Assembly: GCF_010811875.1 (NCBI RefSeq)
Contig: NZ_VKHP01000020.1
Coordinates: 1 to 58,992, forward strand
Direction of reading: 5' to 3'
Length of the DNA stretch: 58,992 bases
Origin: Bradyrhizobium uaiense
GTDB lineage: Bacteria > Pseudomonadota > Alphaproteobacteria > Rhizobiales > Xanthobacteraceae
The notes under the pieces were generated by a model, which ran no database searches, was not told the DNA's origin, and saw only the letters and a list, made by a program, of their open reading frames with translations. Made by a program: the position numbers and the translations under genes. Positions 8,901 through 17,861 of the stretch are shown piece after piece; position 1 is the first letter of the stretch, and every line of letters begins with the position of its first letter.

Positions 8901-10000
8901 GAAAGGAGCCGTGGGCCGCGGCGCTCATCGCCAAAGCGCGTAAGAAGAAATGGGGAGATACCGCGCTTCTTGCTATCCTGCGCGCATTGCCCCAGCAGCG
9001 TTGGACCTGGGACCGGGCAGCGGAGGCTGGCGATGCGATTGAGCAGGCTTATTGGAAGCGTGCGCCAATCCTCTGGATAGAAGAGGACAGCGAGGCCGCT
9101 GCCTTCGCCGTGCACAAGCTGATCGCGGTTGGTCGGGCACGGCATGCTGTGCACCTCGCGGGACGCGACCAGCAACATCGCCTGCCAGGCGATCTATTGA
9201 TGACGATGCTGACGGAGGCGGTAAAGCAGCCTTTTGAGGAGAATAGCGACGGCAACGAAGTGACGACGTTCCAGCACCATGTCATCGAAATCCTCAATCG
9301 GCTGGAATCGGAGGTGACCACGGATACGCTGGCTCGATTGGAATGGGCCTATCTGCCGCTGCTCCAGCATTCGCGGAGACAGCCAAAGGCTTTGCTAACG
9401 GCGCTCTCCGAACAACCGTCACTTTTTATCGACATGCTCCGTGCTGTCTTCAGACCAAGCGAAGATAGTGGCGTGGTGGAGCCCGAACCGGCCGACCCCG
9501 AACGAGCGCAGGCCGTTGCCCATCTGGCCTACCGGTTGCTTGATCTTTGGAATCGGCTCCCCGGGACGCGGGAAGATGGAACGATCGCCCCCGAAGCGCT
9601 GAAGACCTGGATCGAAGAGGCGCGTTCGCTCGCGAAGGCCGCTGGACGAGGTGACATCGCCGACAGCCGTATTGGAGCTATTCTCTCTGCATCGCCGAAT
9701 GGCACTGATGGCATTTGGCCCGCCGAGGCTGTGCGGGAGGTCATCGAGGACTGCGACAGCAAGCCAATGTTCGACGGCTTTTGGATCGGAAGACGAAATC
9801 GGCGCGGCATCACAACGCGCATGCCACGGGACGGCGGCAAGCTGGAGCGCAGCGAGGCTGCAAAATACCGGAAGTTCGCCGCGGCGCTCGCCTACGAACA
9901 TCCTCGCACAGCCAAAGCTCTCGACAGCCTTGCCGACAGTTACGAGGAGGAGGCGCGCCGCCACGATGAGAACGCCGAGCGGCTTGATTGGGAGCCTTAA
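5945..10000 (+). CDS. very large protein: XRE-type HTH + restriction-nuclease-like domain + long helical region
   Basis: This 1351-residue protein is of unknown function. Residues about 10-70 form an XRE-like HTH (VRAARALLAWSQQDLA, STIADFERGRRTPV). Residues about 100-260 have a mixed alpha/beta domain with conserved-looking blocks (ELRFPSDEGIRHSGWDG, ADWEIGSQRGGIAQKATEDY, IFVTPRHWPKKSEW, RVYDADDLVHWIE) that resembles PD-(D/E)xK-type nuclease modules of defence proteins. The remaining 1000 residues are mostly helical and rich in Ala, Leu, Arg and Trp, suggesting a sensor-like repeat scaffold. I see no clear Walker A motif. It is divergent from the abiE operon, which supports a defence role. 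The function is not assigned. Confidence 0.75.
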   Translation: MSPSSPNVELTPKHVRAARALLAWSQQDLAKNAAVATSTIADFERGRRTPVANNAQAIRDALETAGISFLPTGAVIGPPIPRIAKSEHPGAPIRWVDAEDLAVWADRFDGAASLPTLLAHLIRATYGPAVELRFPSDEGIRHSGWDGHTVATEGGTYVPQGEADWEIGSQRGGIAQKATEDYRKRTAKPAPLNPATSTYIFVTPRHWPKKSEWAEAREIEGHWRAIRVYDADDLVHWIEQTPAVGLWLATRLGKRPPGTRQLEELWEEWSLATQWPLTEDLVLSDRDEDAAEVLRWLRGEPSVLSIQATTTEEAAAFFYATLNTLPDEAAAHYRARCLVATDAAAARALANAPAPLILVLTEPNPGLARSLAERGHFVLQTYDDRPASPGEIRKLARPSREGIASALIDAGIAEARAHAVARDSARNLAILRRLIPTAPGRLPNWAQEAPPRALLAALLAGGWDDESEADKAKVSQLAAEPYDDVIGELARYVGEFDSPLRKIGSTWRVASPPDAWLLLAPYLTAADIGRFEAVAHDILGSVDPRYDMDPDDRWMASVRGVRPDYSGLLRHGVGEVLILLALWGDKVRTMPNAHRRADAIVRKLLKDADKRRWWSLSRDFRLLAEASPSAFLTAIEDSLNQNDPPIRALFGTDERGLTGTEHLSDLLWALESLAWSPELLPQVTLVLARLDAIDNPPGRYINRPANSLRHIHLLWLPQTYAPLDQRLRTLDLIRKRESDAAWKLMLSVLPSGHDTSSPSPAPRWRDFTVDKIEAVTWPLIARGATAISERILADVGLHVPRWLNLLDRFADIAPDRDAAIDLLDKAEPQIRAASERSELWAGLRKLLHHHRQFADADWSLPAAELDHLAIIYDRLAPSDVLERVAWLFEPSVNLPNPSHQGWQANERQVDEARRQAARELFLAQGVDGILRLARLVSTAGYIGKALFEVGLDEPDINKLLEACLRSDDPRERDVAHGLIISVFRDRKEPWAAALIAKARKKKWGDTALLAILRALPQQRWTWDRAAEAGDAIEQAYWKRAPILWIEEDSEAAAFAVHKLIAVGRARHAVHLAGRDQQHRLPGDLLMTMLTEAVKQPFEENSDGNEVTTFQHHVIEILNRLESEVTTDTLARLEWAYLPLLQHSRRQPKALLTALSEQPSLFIDMLRAVFRPSEDSGVVEPEPADPERAQAVAHLAYRLLDLWNRLPGTREDGTIAPEALKTWIEEARSLAKAAGRGDIADSRIGAILSASPNGTDGIWPAEAVREVIEDCDSKPMFDGFWIGRRNRRGITTRMPRDGGKLERSEAAKYRKFAAALAYEHPRTAKALDSLADSYEEEARRHDENAERLDWEP

Positions 10001-10059
10001 GCTCCGCCGGCCGACCAGCCACGAGAGAGCAATTTTGGGGCACTTTCCATGACACCGTT

Positions 10060-10444
10060 GCCGCCACGCCGTGTATGCCATCCGAAATTGGGCGCGGCCC
10101 GCGCCTTGGCTGGCGTACGAAGCCATCGTCATTTTGGGCGGTTCGCCAACCCATGCCGGCGAAGCGCGATGTGAGCCGGACGATGACAACGAGTATGGCG
10201 CCAAAGCAATTGCGAAAGCGCGAACGAGTTGCACCCCTACACGGTGCCACGGGTCACCACCTGGACGGCCGAAAAGATCGTCAGTATCCTTGAGGACGGG
10301 ACTGAGAATGATGAACCCAATCTTGCATGGGTGAGCGATACCCCAACCGAGGAGCGCGAGGTACTATTTCTGGGCGGGAATCTGGATGACTATCCGACCG
10401 CTAGCGAATCGAATCCGTACAGAAAGTCAGAGACGAGAGGCTGA
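10060..10444 (+). pseudogene. C-terminal remnant of a NopP-like effector
   Basis: The last 70 residues (about 10229-10444) contain HPYTVPRVTTW, TPTEEREVLFLGGNLDDY and TASESNPYRK. These match the C-terminus of the degraded effector at 22530-23508 (HTYTVPKSAVW, TPTRETERLFLGGNLENY, TASEANPYKR) almost block for block. Upstream, a piece in another frame (AKAIAKA) can be aligned to ARAIANN of that copy. The N-terminal two thirds are gone and there is no tts box, so this is a dead second copy. The NopP label is from memory of the family. Confidence 0.5.
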
Positions 10445-11350
10445 GGCTAAAGGGTGCGAGAAAGCGCGACATCTCTTGTCGCGCTGCTCGGAAGCAGCGT
10501 TCCGCGGCATCTATAATGCCTGATCTGGGTGGCCAGCGGGGGAGTTGGTCGGGTAGCGCACGTCGACCATCAAAGTGTCCGCCGAGATCTGTACCGTCTT
10601 CAAATTCGTCGCACTTGTCGTCGTAGGAAAGCGAGGCATTTCGCTCGCCGATAGGCCAATATGGCCCCGTTATAGTCGCCAGAGCTCCACGCTCGAGTCC
10701 GCAAAGGCCAGCAGAGCACAACGAGCTTCCCGCCACGCCGACGCGGTCGTGGCCGTCACAGGATCAGTGTTTGCAGAGAAGCAGCGCCGCCCTCACCGGC
10801 TGGGGCACTCGGAAGAACGAAAAGCCCCAGCACCTTCTGGGGGCCTGGAGGCCGGGATGCTGGGGCTCTCGTCGCCTTATCCAAGTGAAGCAAACGGACA
10901 GGCGGGCTCATTGTGCATTGCGAAGTCGATTCGTCAAACCAGAGCGCATCGTTCTCTTTTGGCATGCCAACCATCCGAAGCAACCCCTCTGGAGGTTTAC
11001 TTGTCAGTTGGCGGCGCACATGCAGGCCTTTCGCAACGAGCGCGACGACATCCGGCCGTATCGTCTTCGGGATCACGCACATGTTTCTCCGGCTGCCGCG
11101 CTCAGCGGCTGGCTTTCGGCGCCACCAATTGCCTCATAGTGAGAGCTTACTTGCCCGTGATCGAAAATGATCCGACTCTCCGGCCGACGAGCCTCTCGTG
11201 GATTTGGTGCGCGTGTTCTCTTCTTCCGAACTCCACCCGTTGGGGAGGTGGAACCTGAAGAGCCCGGTGCGGCTCAGGTAATCCGCCGAGCCGACCTGGA
11301 GGCATGAAAGCTGTCATCGAACGGCATACTGCCGCAAGACAAGAAGCTCA
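10445..11350. other. gene-free decayed stretch
   Basis: No reading frame in this 900-base stretch resembles a known protein on either strand, and the overlapping open frames look like chance. It lies between the effector remnant and the 742-residue gene and is probably degraded island DNA. Confidence 0.5.
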
Positions 11351-13579
11351 CTAGATTCCCAGTCGCCCCATCTGCGCTGACACGTGCCCAGCATCGGAAA
11401 GGTGGTACAACGCCTGGCCGCCAGCTGCGCTGCTCAACAATGACTTGCAAAACGCAGGTGTGAGCTTGCCGCGGTGGATCACGACGTTGTTGTGCCCCTC
11501 GGCGGCTCGAGCGTTCTGCCAGTGCCGATTATAGCCGCGCTGTTCATCGGACTTCACGTGGCAAGCGGCGAAGTCACGGTCCCCCAGCATTGGCAATTGC
11601 CAGGCGTGTACCGGCCGCTTGGTATGGATGTGCACCCACATCGGACTTGGCCTCGCACCACTGCTCAGCGCCTTGGGCTGCAGCTTGACCTCGAACAGCT
11701 TCCCTGGCTCTTCCTGCAAGGCGCGCGGTGGATCGACTGGCGCCAATTCCCCCGCCGCCCGCAATTGTTCAAGGTACCTTTGCGACGGAAACGCATAGGT
11801 CTTCATGCAATCGCTCGTGATTGCCGCCTTTCGCACGTTCAATGAGTTTGCCTGCCCCTGCACCTCGGACCGCATCGCCTTGAGCCGAAATATTTTTTCG
11901 TGCACTTCGGGCACTTGCACCGGCGTGAGCAGGCCCCGGCGGCGAGGCTCCTCCAGCGCGACTACACAGGCCTCAATCTCGGCAGCCTGCGTCTGCAAGC
12001 GCTTACTGACGAGATCCAAGACGTGGTCGGCGTCCTCGGGCTTCATCTGGCGCGCTTGCGAGATGGCACTTTGCTGAGCCGGCAGATCGAATTGCACCAG
12101 CTCGTCCAGTCGCTCGAGTAATCCCGCCAGCGCTTTCCTGGAGGGCGGAGCCTGCCACATCTGGAGGTGCTCGGTAGCAGAGGTTGAAGCGCTCGCGCGT
12201 GCCTCCTCCGCGGTCGCGAGTTTTTTGGTACCGAGGTCCGAGAGCACGATAACCTTGCCGGTCGGGGCCGTGGCCGCATCGGGCCTGGCGAGTTGCGGCT
12301 CGGGCGGGCGCGCCGTCGAACTCCCCTCGCCTGCGGCCGCTGCGCGCCTTCCTTTACCCTTTCTGCGCGCTCTGCCGCTTTCGCCCACCATGGCGGTATT
12401 TTCCGGCAGCGCAGCCCAAGCCGGCGGTTCAATTGTGGCTGCCAACTTTGGCTGCACTGCCAGCAACCGCATGACTTCGTTCGCCGTAAGCCACGCACTT
12501 TCCACGATCTGGTCCAGCAACTGCAACGGAAGGTCAGCTCCTGATCCGGCTTCCCTCAGCGTGGCAACCATGGAGCTCACCCCTGAAGCGAATTCCGAAA
12601 GCCGCTCCATGACACCTTCCAGAACGGCGCGATGCTCGGCGTCGAGCGGTGCCCCGTTGCTGTTCAGAACGGCATGGCCGGTCGAGACGAATGCTGGAAA
12701 AACATCTTCGATGAAGGTCCCGAGCAGACGCACCCGCCCGTTCTCGTCCATGAGGGCTTCGTGCGCGTCTGGTTCCAACGTGCTCGCTTGCGAGTCAATC
12801 AAGAGCTCCGCGAGAGCTATCCGGGTTTGCAGATACATGCACTTCGTATTGAGCGCATGGCCGGTATGCAGCCTTAGTGCGGCCTCTTCGGCCTTGCGCA
12901 TCGCGGGCGTAGCGCTTGGCAAGTCCGCAGTAGCTGCGCAGACGGATTGCATCCGCTCCAAGCGCAGTGTCTTCTTTCCCCACCACTCCATGTGGGCCGC
13001 ATAATGTTCCGCCACGCTTGCAACCGAGCGGCTCAGCTGGTGGGGCGTTGCGATGCCTTTCAACCTCTCAAGGCATCTCAACGCTTCTTTTCTCTTCTTC
13101 TCCAGTTGGTCAACAATCTGCCTGGCCACGGTGTTACATTGGGTGGCTGCGTCAAGCACGTCATCGCGGAGAAGGCGGGCCCGATCGTCGGGCAGAATGC
13201 GACGCGCCAAATTTGGGGGCAGATCGGTATAGTAGTCCAGAGCTGCTGAGCCTGCCCTGACGACTTGGTCGATCAGCTCTTGCGCCTCGGGCAAGTCCCG
13301 GGCGCGCATGGCGGCTTGACGACAAGTTTCAAGCTCCTCAAGGAGACTCTCCAATCTTTGCTTTGCTGCTCTGATCTCGTGCCGCGTTGGCGCCACCACA
13401 TCTGACTCTGGTGGCTGGCTCGCGAGCGGCACGGCCCGCTCCTCCGGCCCGGAGCGCATCCGCTCCACGACGGCGTCGAAGGATTGACTGCGTTCCCCCG
13501 GGACGACGCCGAGTTCGCCGGTGCTGTCGGCTGCTGCCGCCCCAACATGCGATTTCCCGGATCGGCCAATGCCCGTCAT
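11351..13579 (-). CDS. putative type III effector, 742 residues, helical
   Basis: The protein is not recognised with certainty. Its N-terminus (MTGIGRSGKSHVGAAAADST) is Ser/Gly/Ala-rich and polar, as is usual for T3SS signals. The bulk is helical with many Glu/Arg/Ala heptads (RAAKQRLESLLEELETCRQ, IVDQLEKKRKEALRCLERL). Residues about 400-440 are a low-complexity basic linker (GRARRKGKGRRAAAAGEGS). The final 120 residues form a separate compact domain with many His and Trp (MWVHIHTKRPVHAWQLPMLGDR, YNRHWQNARAAEGHNNVVIHR). The ATG at 13579 has GGAGA upstream. A degenerate tts box lies 55 bases upstream. These features together suggest a secreted effector, but no experimental homologue is claimed. 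Confidence 0.6.
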   Translation of the reverse strand: MTGIGRSGKSHVGAAAADSTGELGVVPGERSQSFDAVVERMRSGPEERAVPLASQPPESDVVAPTRHEIRAAKQRLESLLEELETCRQAAMRARDLPEAQELIDQVVRAGSAALDYYTDLPPNLARRILPDDRARLLRDDVLDAATQCNTVARQIVDQLEKKRKEALRCLERLKGIATPHQLSRSVASVAEHYAAHMEWWGKKTLRLERMQSVCAATADLPSATPAMRKAEEAALRLHTGHALNTKCMYLQTRIALAELLIDSQASTLEPDAHEALMDENGRVRLLGTFIEDVFPAFVSTGHAVLNSNGAPLDAEHRAVLEGVMERLSEFASGVSSMVATLREAGSGADLPLQLLDQIVESAWLTANEVMRLLAVQPKLAATIEPPAWAALPENTAMVGESGRARRKGKGRRAAAAGEGSSTARPPEPQLARPDAATAPTGKVIVLSDLGTKKLATAEEARASASTSATEHLQMWQAPPSRKALAGLLERLDELVQFDLPAQQSAISQARQMKPEDADHVLDLVSKRLQTQAAEIEACVVALEEPRRRGLLTPVQVPEVHEKIFRLKAMRSEVQGQANSLNVRKAAITSDCMKTYAFPSQRYLEQLRAAGELAPVDPPRALQEEPGKLFEVKLQPKALSSGARPSPMWVHIHTKRPVHAWQLPMLGDRDFAACHVKSDEQRGYNRHWQNARAAEGHNNVVIHRGKLTPAFCKSLLSSAAGGQALYHLSDAGHVSAQMGRLGI

Positions 13580-13631
13580 GCTTTATCTCCGATTAAGTCG
13601 ACGATGTGCAGCCTGTCTGGATAGACCGCTT

Positions 13632-13650
13632 GGCTGACGAGTAGCTGACC
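13632..13650 (-). promoter_or_regulatory. weak tts-box-like element upstream of the 742-residue gene
   Basis: On the minus strand it reads GGTCAGCTACTCGTCAGCC. Against the core GTCAGCTTnTCGAAAGCT it keeps the left half and TCG but differs in the right half. Its location, about 55 bases before the start, is right for a TtsI-activated gene. Confidence 0.35.
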
Positions 13651-14186
13651 AAGAACGTTCTCCAGGGATGCGCAAAAAAGCGTATGTCGCCTGTGGTTTC
13701 ATTTCCCGTCGCAGCTCCTGTGTTGCTGAAGTGCGGGGATGACCGCGTGAGTTGCCGGATAGTCAGCTGAAGCACATGACCGCGGACTGACCTGTCCTGG
13801 TCGTGATCTGCTTTGCCGAATGCGACAGTACCGGCCGCGAGGCGATCCGTGATCATCCTGCCTCCTGACCAGTGGTGTGTTCACACGAACTGGACGAAGC
13901 CATCCAAATGCTGGAGAGCACCAGGCAACGCTGTGGTCGGGCAGAAATTGGCCAGCGAAGATTGATCAAGACCTACGGCCGCCCCGTACGCGTCTCACTA
14001 TCCGGCAAGGAGACTTCGAGAAGAGTTTACGAAGCCAGCGGCCACGCACCGCCCCTGACGAAGCGTAGAAAGCCGATCAGCAACAACATTAGCCCCGGCC
14101 GAAGCGAGCAGAACCGACGATGCGCAGGTCTTTTGCAACTACATCTCGGCGAAGCTGGTACCCATCCAGGCTCAGTCAGATCAGCC
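13651..14186. other. intergenic, no gene recognised
   Basis: About 540 bases between the effector promoter and a small membrane-protein gene. No convincing frame, RNA or repeat is seen. Confidence 0.45.
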
Positions 14187-14540
14187 TCATAGACATACGG
14201 CAGCGAGCGTACCAAGCGCACCGAGCATCAACCTGATCAGCGAACCGGTCGTCGAAACGTCTCTAAAGAGGAGAAGAGTGAGTATCGGCTCGACAACCAG
14301 AATAGCTCCCACCGATATTGCGACAATGATCCAGATATTCTTCAGATGCATGTAGCCCAGCACGTATCCGAAAACGAGAAGGATGCCACCGAAAGATATC
14401 AGGAGAAACATCGGCAGGAGCATTGTCACATCCCCGCCGGCCTTTCCAAACCGCCTTGAGGCAATCAACTCGGCGATGATCGAAATCGCTTCTCCAAGGA
14501 AAATCGCAGCCACCGCTACAATCTTCAATATCAAGCTCAT
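14187..14540 (-). CDS. small four-helix membrane protein
   Basis: This 117-residue protein is almost entirely hydrophobic, with four predicted helices (SLILKIVAVAAIFLGEAIS, VTMLLPMFLLISFGGILLV, IWIIVAISVGAILVVEPIL, LIRLMLGALGTLAAVCL). The size and helix layout recall small-multidrug-resistance/EamA half-size transporters, but no signature residue confirms this. The ATG at 14540 has GGACAG upstream and is preferred over an upstream start. It lies 267 bases downstream of the P450 gene on the same strand and could be co-transcribed. Confidence 0.5.
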   Translation of the reverse strand: MSLILKIVAVAAIFLGEAISIIAELIASRRFGKAGGDVTMLLPMFLLISFGGILLVFGYVLGYMHLKNIWIIVAISVGAILVVEPILTLLLFRDVSTTGSLIRLMLGALGTLAAVCL

Positions 14541-14807
14541 CGGCTGTCCATGGCGGCCCGGATATGGGGAATTGGAGGGCACCGTTGGTGTTGCTTTTTC
14601 GCTTGTCAGGCGCCTGCACGGCGCCGGGCCGGCTCACCTGTCGCTCCTTACGCGGGCTCGTCAACGCCTGCCTGATTGCCGACCGGCTCGCGACATGCAG
14701 CGATTGTTTGGCGCCGATCAAGCCGCTTTCGCTAGCGGCGTCAACGAATGCGGTTCAAGACGAGCCCAACCGCACCGCGTGCCGCCTGCCGCCGACGCGA
14801 TCAGGGA

Positions 14808-16046
14808 CTAGGCTGCAATCCGCACTGGGAGTGAGGAATAGCCGTGCACGAAATTAGATGCGATTCGCTCGGGTTCGCCGACAACGCTTACGTCTAGCCC
14901 TGCACGCAATATTTCGTCCCAGAGGATGTTCAACTGCAGTTGTGCAAGATGCCGACCAACGCACCGATGGATACCAAATCCGAACGATAGATGCTGCCGC
15001 ACATTCTTGCGGTCGATCACAAAGCTGTCGCCATTCTCGATGACTTCTTCATCCCGGTTGCCAGAGATATACCACATAACGACCTTGTCGCCCTTGCTGA
15101 TCTGCTTGCCGCCCAGAATACAATCTGCCGCCGCGGTGCGGCGCATATGGGCGATCGGTGTCTGGTATCGAATAATCTCCGACACGGCGCTCGACACGAG
15201 CGCAGGGTTATCGCGCAGTTTTCGCAGCTCGCCGGGGTACTGATTCATGAATAAGACGCCGCCGGTCATCGAGTTGCGGGTGGTGTCATTGCCTCCGACG
15301 ATCAGCAGGATCAGATTGCCGAGAAACTCATCCGGCTTCATATGGCTCGTGTCGGGCGAATGTGCCATCAAAGAAATCAGGTCCAGGCGCGGCTCGGCAT
15401 TAATGCGCTCGTTCCAAAGTCGCGTGAAATACTCAAGACATCCGGACAGGATTGTCCTTCGCTTTTCCCAGCTGTCGATGGCATGGCCGGCTCTCGGAGG
15501 TGTAACAGCTACATCTGACCAATAGGTCAGGAGCCGTCGGTCTTCGAAGGGAAAGTCGAAGAGCGTGGCAAGCATCTGCGTCGTCAGCTCGATCGAGACC
15601 ATATTCACCCAATTGAACGGATCATTGCGCGGCAACCCGTCCAGAATCACCCTGACCCGCGAGCGGATCAGACTTTCAAACTTCGCCAGGTTATCCGGTG
15701 CAACTATCGGACTTACGGTATTGCGCTGCCCGGCGTGTTTTGGAGGACCCATCTTAATGAAGCTCGGGGTCCAGTGCTCGTCAGGCACATCGACGATCGT
15801 GACACCCTGTTCTGACGAGAATGCCTTATGGTTTGTATCCACCGCGACAATATCGCGGTACTTCGTGACGGACCAATAGGGGCCATAGCAGCTGTCTTGG
15901 CAGTAGTGAACGGGATCCTCCCTTCGCAGCCGCTCGAAGTACCCCCATATGCTATCATCCTGAAAGCGCTTGGCTTCGCTAACATCCAGCTTGCTCAGCG
16001 GGATACTCGACGCCTCATCGGCTCTACGTGCCGATCTCGCTTTCAT
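14808..16046 (-). CDS. cytochrome P450 (CYP127-like)
   Basis: This 412-residue soluble bacterial P450 has all the expected motifs: I-helix GGNDTT, K-helix ExxR (EIIRYQTPIAHMRRTA) and the heme-binding loop FGFGIHRCVGRHLA with the axial Cys at about residue 362. Length and motifs fit a complete class I enzyme that needs a separate ferredoxin and reductase. Neither is encoded nearby. Rhizobial symbiotic regions carry a P450 of the CYP127 family (y4vG of NGR234) and the sequence style fits, but the subfamily is a guess. The substrate is unknown. The start has GCGGAGACC about 5 bases upstream. Neighbouring DNA is decayed, so this is one of the few maintained genes here. Confidence 0.85.
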   Translation of the reverse strand: MKARSARRADEASSIPLSKLDVSEAKRFQDDSIWGYFERLRREDPVHYCQDSCYGPYWSVTKYRDIVAVDTNHKAFSSEQGVTIVDVPDEHWTPSFIKMGPPKHAGQRNTVSPIVAPDNLAKFESLIRSRVRVILDGLPRNDPFNWVNMVSIELTTQMLATLFDFPFEDRRLLTYWSDVAVTPPRAGHAIDSWEKRRTILSGCLEYFTRLWNERINAEPRLDLISLMAHSPDTSHMKPDEFLGNLILLIVGGNDTTRNSMTGGVLFMNQYPGELRKLRDNPALVSSAVSEIIRYQTPIAHMRRTAAADCILGGKQISKGDKVVMWYISGNRDEEVIENGDSFVIDRKNVRQHLSFGFGIHRCVGRHLAQLQLNILWDEILRAGLDVSVVGEPERIASNFVHGYSSLPVRIAA

Positions 16047-16982
16047 GATGGTCTCCGCAGATTTTGTTCATTCGAGAGCATACGGGTCCGCATAGTCGCT
16101 CTCCACGACCGCCCTGATGTGTTGGTTGCGAGCATGTCCTCGCTCCAACAGAGTATCTCAAAGCGCGAGCCGGCCTCTCCTACCATTTCTGGCAGGACAG
16201 ATCGCATTGACTTTCTAAGTCGATCCAATCCAGTAGACCTTAGAACCATCACGGCAACGCTGGCATCGCCTGAGATCGGCTATATCGTTGCTCGAAATCA
16301 AATAGCTGACATGCCACCACAGCTTTCCAGGTCTTGAAGATCTCAAATGCGAACCTCTTTGGCTCCTCACGGCCGCATTGAAGCTATTTTTGGGCCGCAG
16401 CGCGTGCGGCGACAATCATTAGCGCTGCTCATCCTCCATGACACCACTTAGCCGCAGCACCACCGAGAGTACGCAAATGTTCTGTTCGACCCGACAAACG
16501 CCTGCTTGATCCAACATCCTGGCGGGCAGCCCAGCAACTGAACGAGACAGGAGCTCTCGAGGACGATCGTCTCCGAGGCTACGATGCTCAATCGCTATCC
16601 ACCCAGTTCATGGCCGCGGAACCATTCGCAAGGACGATGGCTTGCGCGACAAGTAAAAAGGATGGTCCGGACCCTGGCACCGTCATAGGCAGAACTCCAA
16701 ATAGCCCTTTCGCCCGGTCAGCTTCTGATCAGCATCGCCGCTGCTCGGCAAGCTCTGCGCAGACCATTGCGACGAGGAGGCCAGGCCTGGCACCCGGCTC
16801 ACGCGAAAGCTAGACGAGGATGTCAGTGACAGCGAACGGTACTATGCGCAGTCAGCACGTAGAAAGCGGTATCGACCCCGAGAGATCGGTGCCACGTTCA
16901 GCAAGCGCGTTGTCGAACCCGGCGCATTGCCGACCGCCCCTTGCCCTCCTTCCAGCAGTTCGACCTGAAAGGATCAAAGAGA
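16047..16982. other. intergenic, no gene recognised
   Basis: Divergent spacer of about 930 bases between the P450 and the radical SAM gene. I looked for nod, tts and sigma-54 elements and saw none convincing. The open frames are short and atypical. Confidence 0.45.
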
Positions 16983-17861
16983 ATGACGGCATACCCGACG
17001 ACGTTGCAGAATCTGCGCGCGGCCGATCCTGGTAGCAAGGTATTGGAGATAACCACGACCACCGGCTGCATCGTCAGATGTTCTTATTGCTCCCAGGACA
17101 AGTTTGCAGATCGCCAAAGGCTCGTATCCCAAGCCAAGCATCTGGGTGTTCAGGATTTCAAGCAATGTCTCTCACGCGTACCGACAGCTACCGGCATTAG
17201 TTTTGCCGGATATTCGGAGCCCTGGTTGCATCCGCATTGCACCACGATGGTTGAGCATGCTTACGCACGCGGCCACGACGTCCGGATCTTCACGACCCTT
17301 GTTGGTATGAACGGAACTGACGTTCGGCGCTTGCAAGTGCTCCGGTTCAAGACTTTCGTCGTTCACGTACCCGACGACGGCACCTATATGAACAGCCGCC
17401 TCGTCGGAAAACACTACATCAATGTCATGCGCCGACTGATTGAGGCAAACATTCCCTCAATTCAATTGGTGGTCCTGGGTAAAATCCATCCTGATCTAGC
17501 CGACGTAATCCCCGCCAAAAAGCTACAACGCTTGCGGCCGCTGAGTAGCAGGCGAGGACGTATAGATCCGAGAATGATCACCTCCCGGCAGCCGATCGCC
17601 GGCACTCTGACATGCAACGGGAAACAGCAGCATCGGAATGTCCTTCTTCCAAACGGCGATGTTACTTTGTGCTGCATGGATTTTGAGCGGCGTCATGTCC
17701 TTGGGAATCTTTTGCGCGACGAGTACGAAGATCTGTTCCAAGGCCAGATATTTAGCGAAATCGCCGACCGCATGAACGGTACGGATGGCTTTCTGCTTTG
17801 CAGGACGTGTGAATTTGCCAAACCGGAGCCGGAATGTAGGAGCCCTGCCCGCGCGCTGTGA
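16983..17861 (+). CDS. radical SAM protein with C-terminal SPASM-like cysteines
   Basis: This 292-residue protein has the radical SAM cluster motif CX3CX2C in GCIVRCSYCSQDKF near residue 25, followed by SFAGYSEPWLHP, the usual second-strand motif with a Glu. The C-terminal part has further cysteines in NGDVTLCCMDFERRHVLGNL and CRTCEFA, the pattern of a SPASM or twitch auxiliary Fe-S domain. Such proteins modify peptides, sugars or small molecules. The substrate cannot be read from sequence. The ATG at 16983 follows AAAGGATCAAAGAGA and is chosen over one 42 bases upstream. No precursor peptide gene is obvious nearby. Confidence 0.82.
   Translation: MTAYPTTLQNLRAADPGSKVLEITTTTGCIVRCSYCSQDKFADRQRLVSQAKHLGVQDFKQCLSRVPTATGISFAGYSEPWLHPHCTTMVEHAYARGHDVRIFTTLVGMNGTDVRRLQVLRFKTFVVHVPDDGTYMNSRLVGKHYINVMRRLIEANIPSIQLVVLGKIHPDLADVIPAKKLQRLRPLSSRRGRIDPRMITSRQPIAGTLTCNGKQQHRNVLLPNGDVTLCCMDFERRHVLGNLLRDEYEDLFQGQIFSEIADRMNGTDGFLLCRTCEFAKPEPECRSPARAL

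Noticed and set aside
10575..11258. 227-codon plus-strand frame and 108-codon minus-strand frame
   Set aside because: Overlapping frames on both strands, no recognisable domain, composition typical of GC-rich non-coding DNA.
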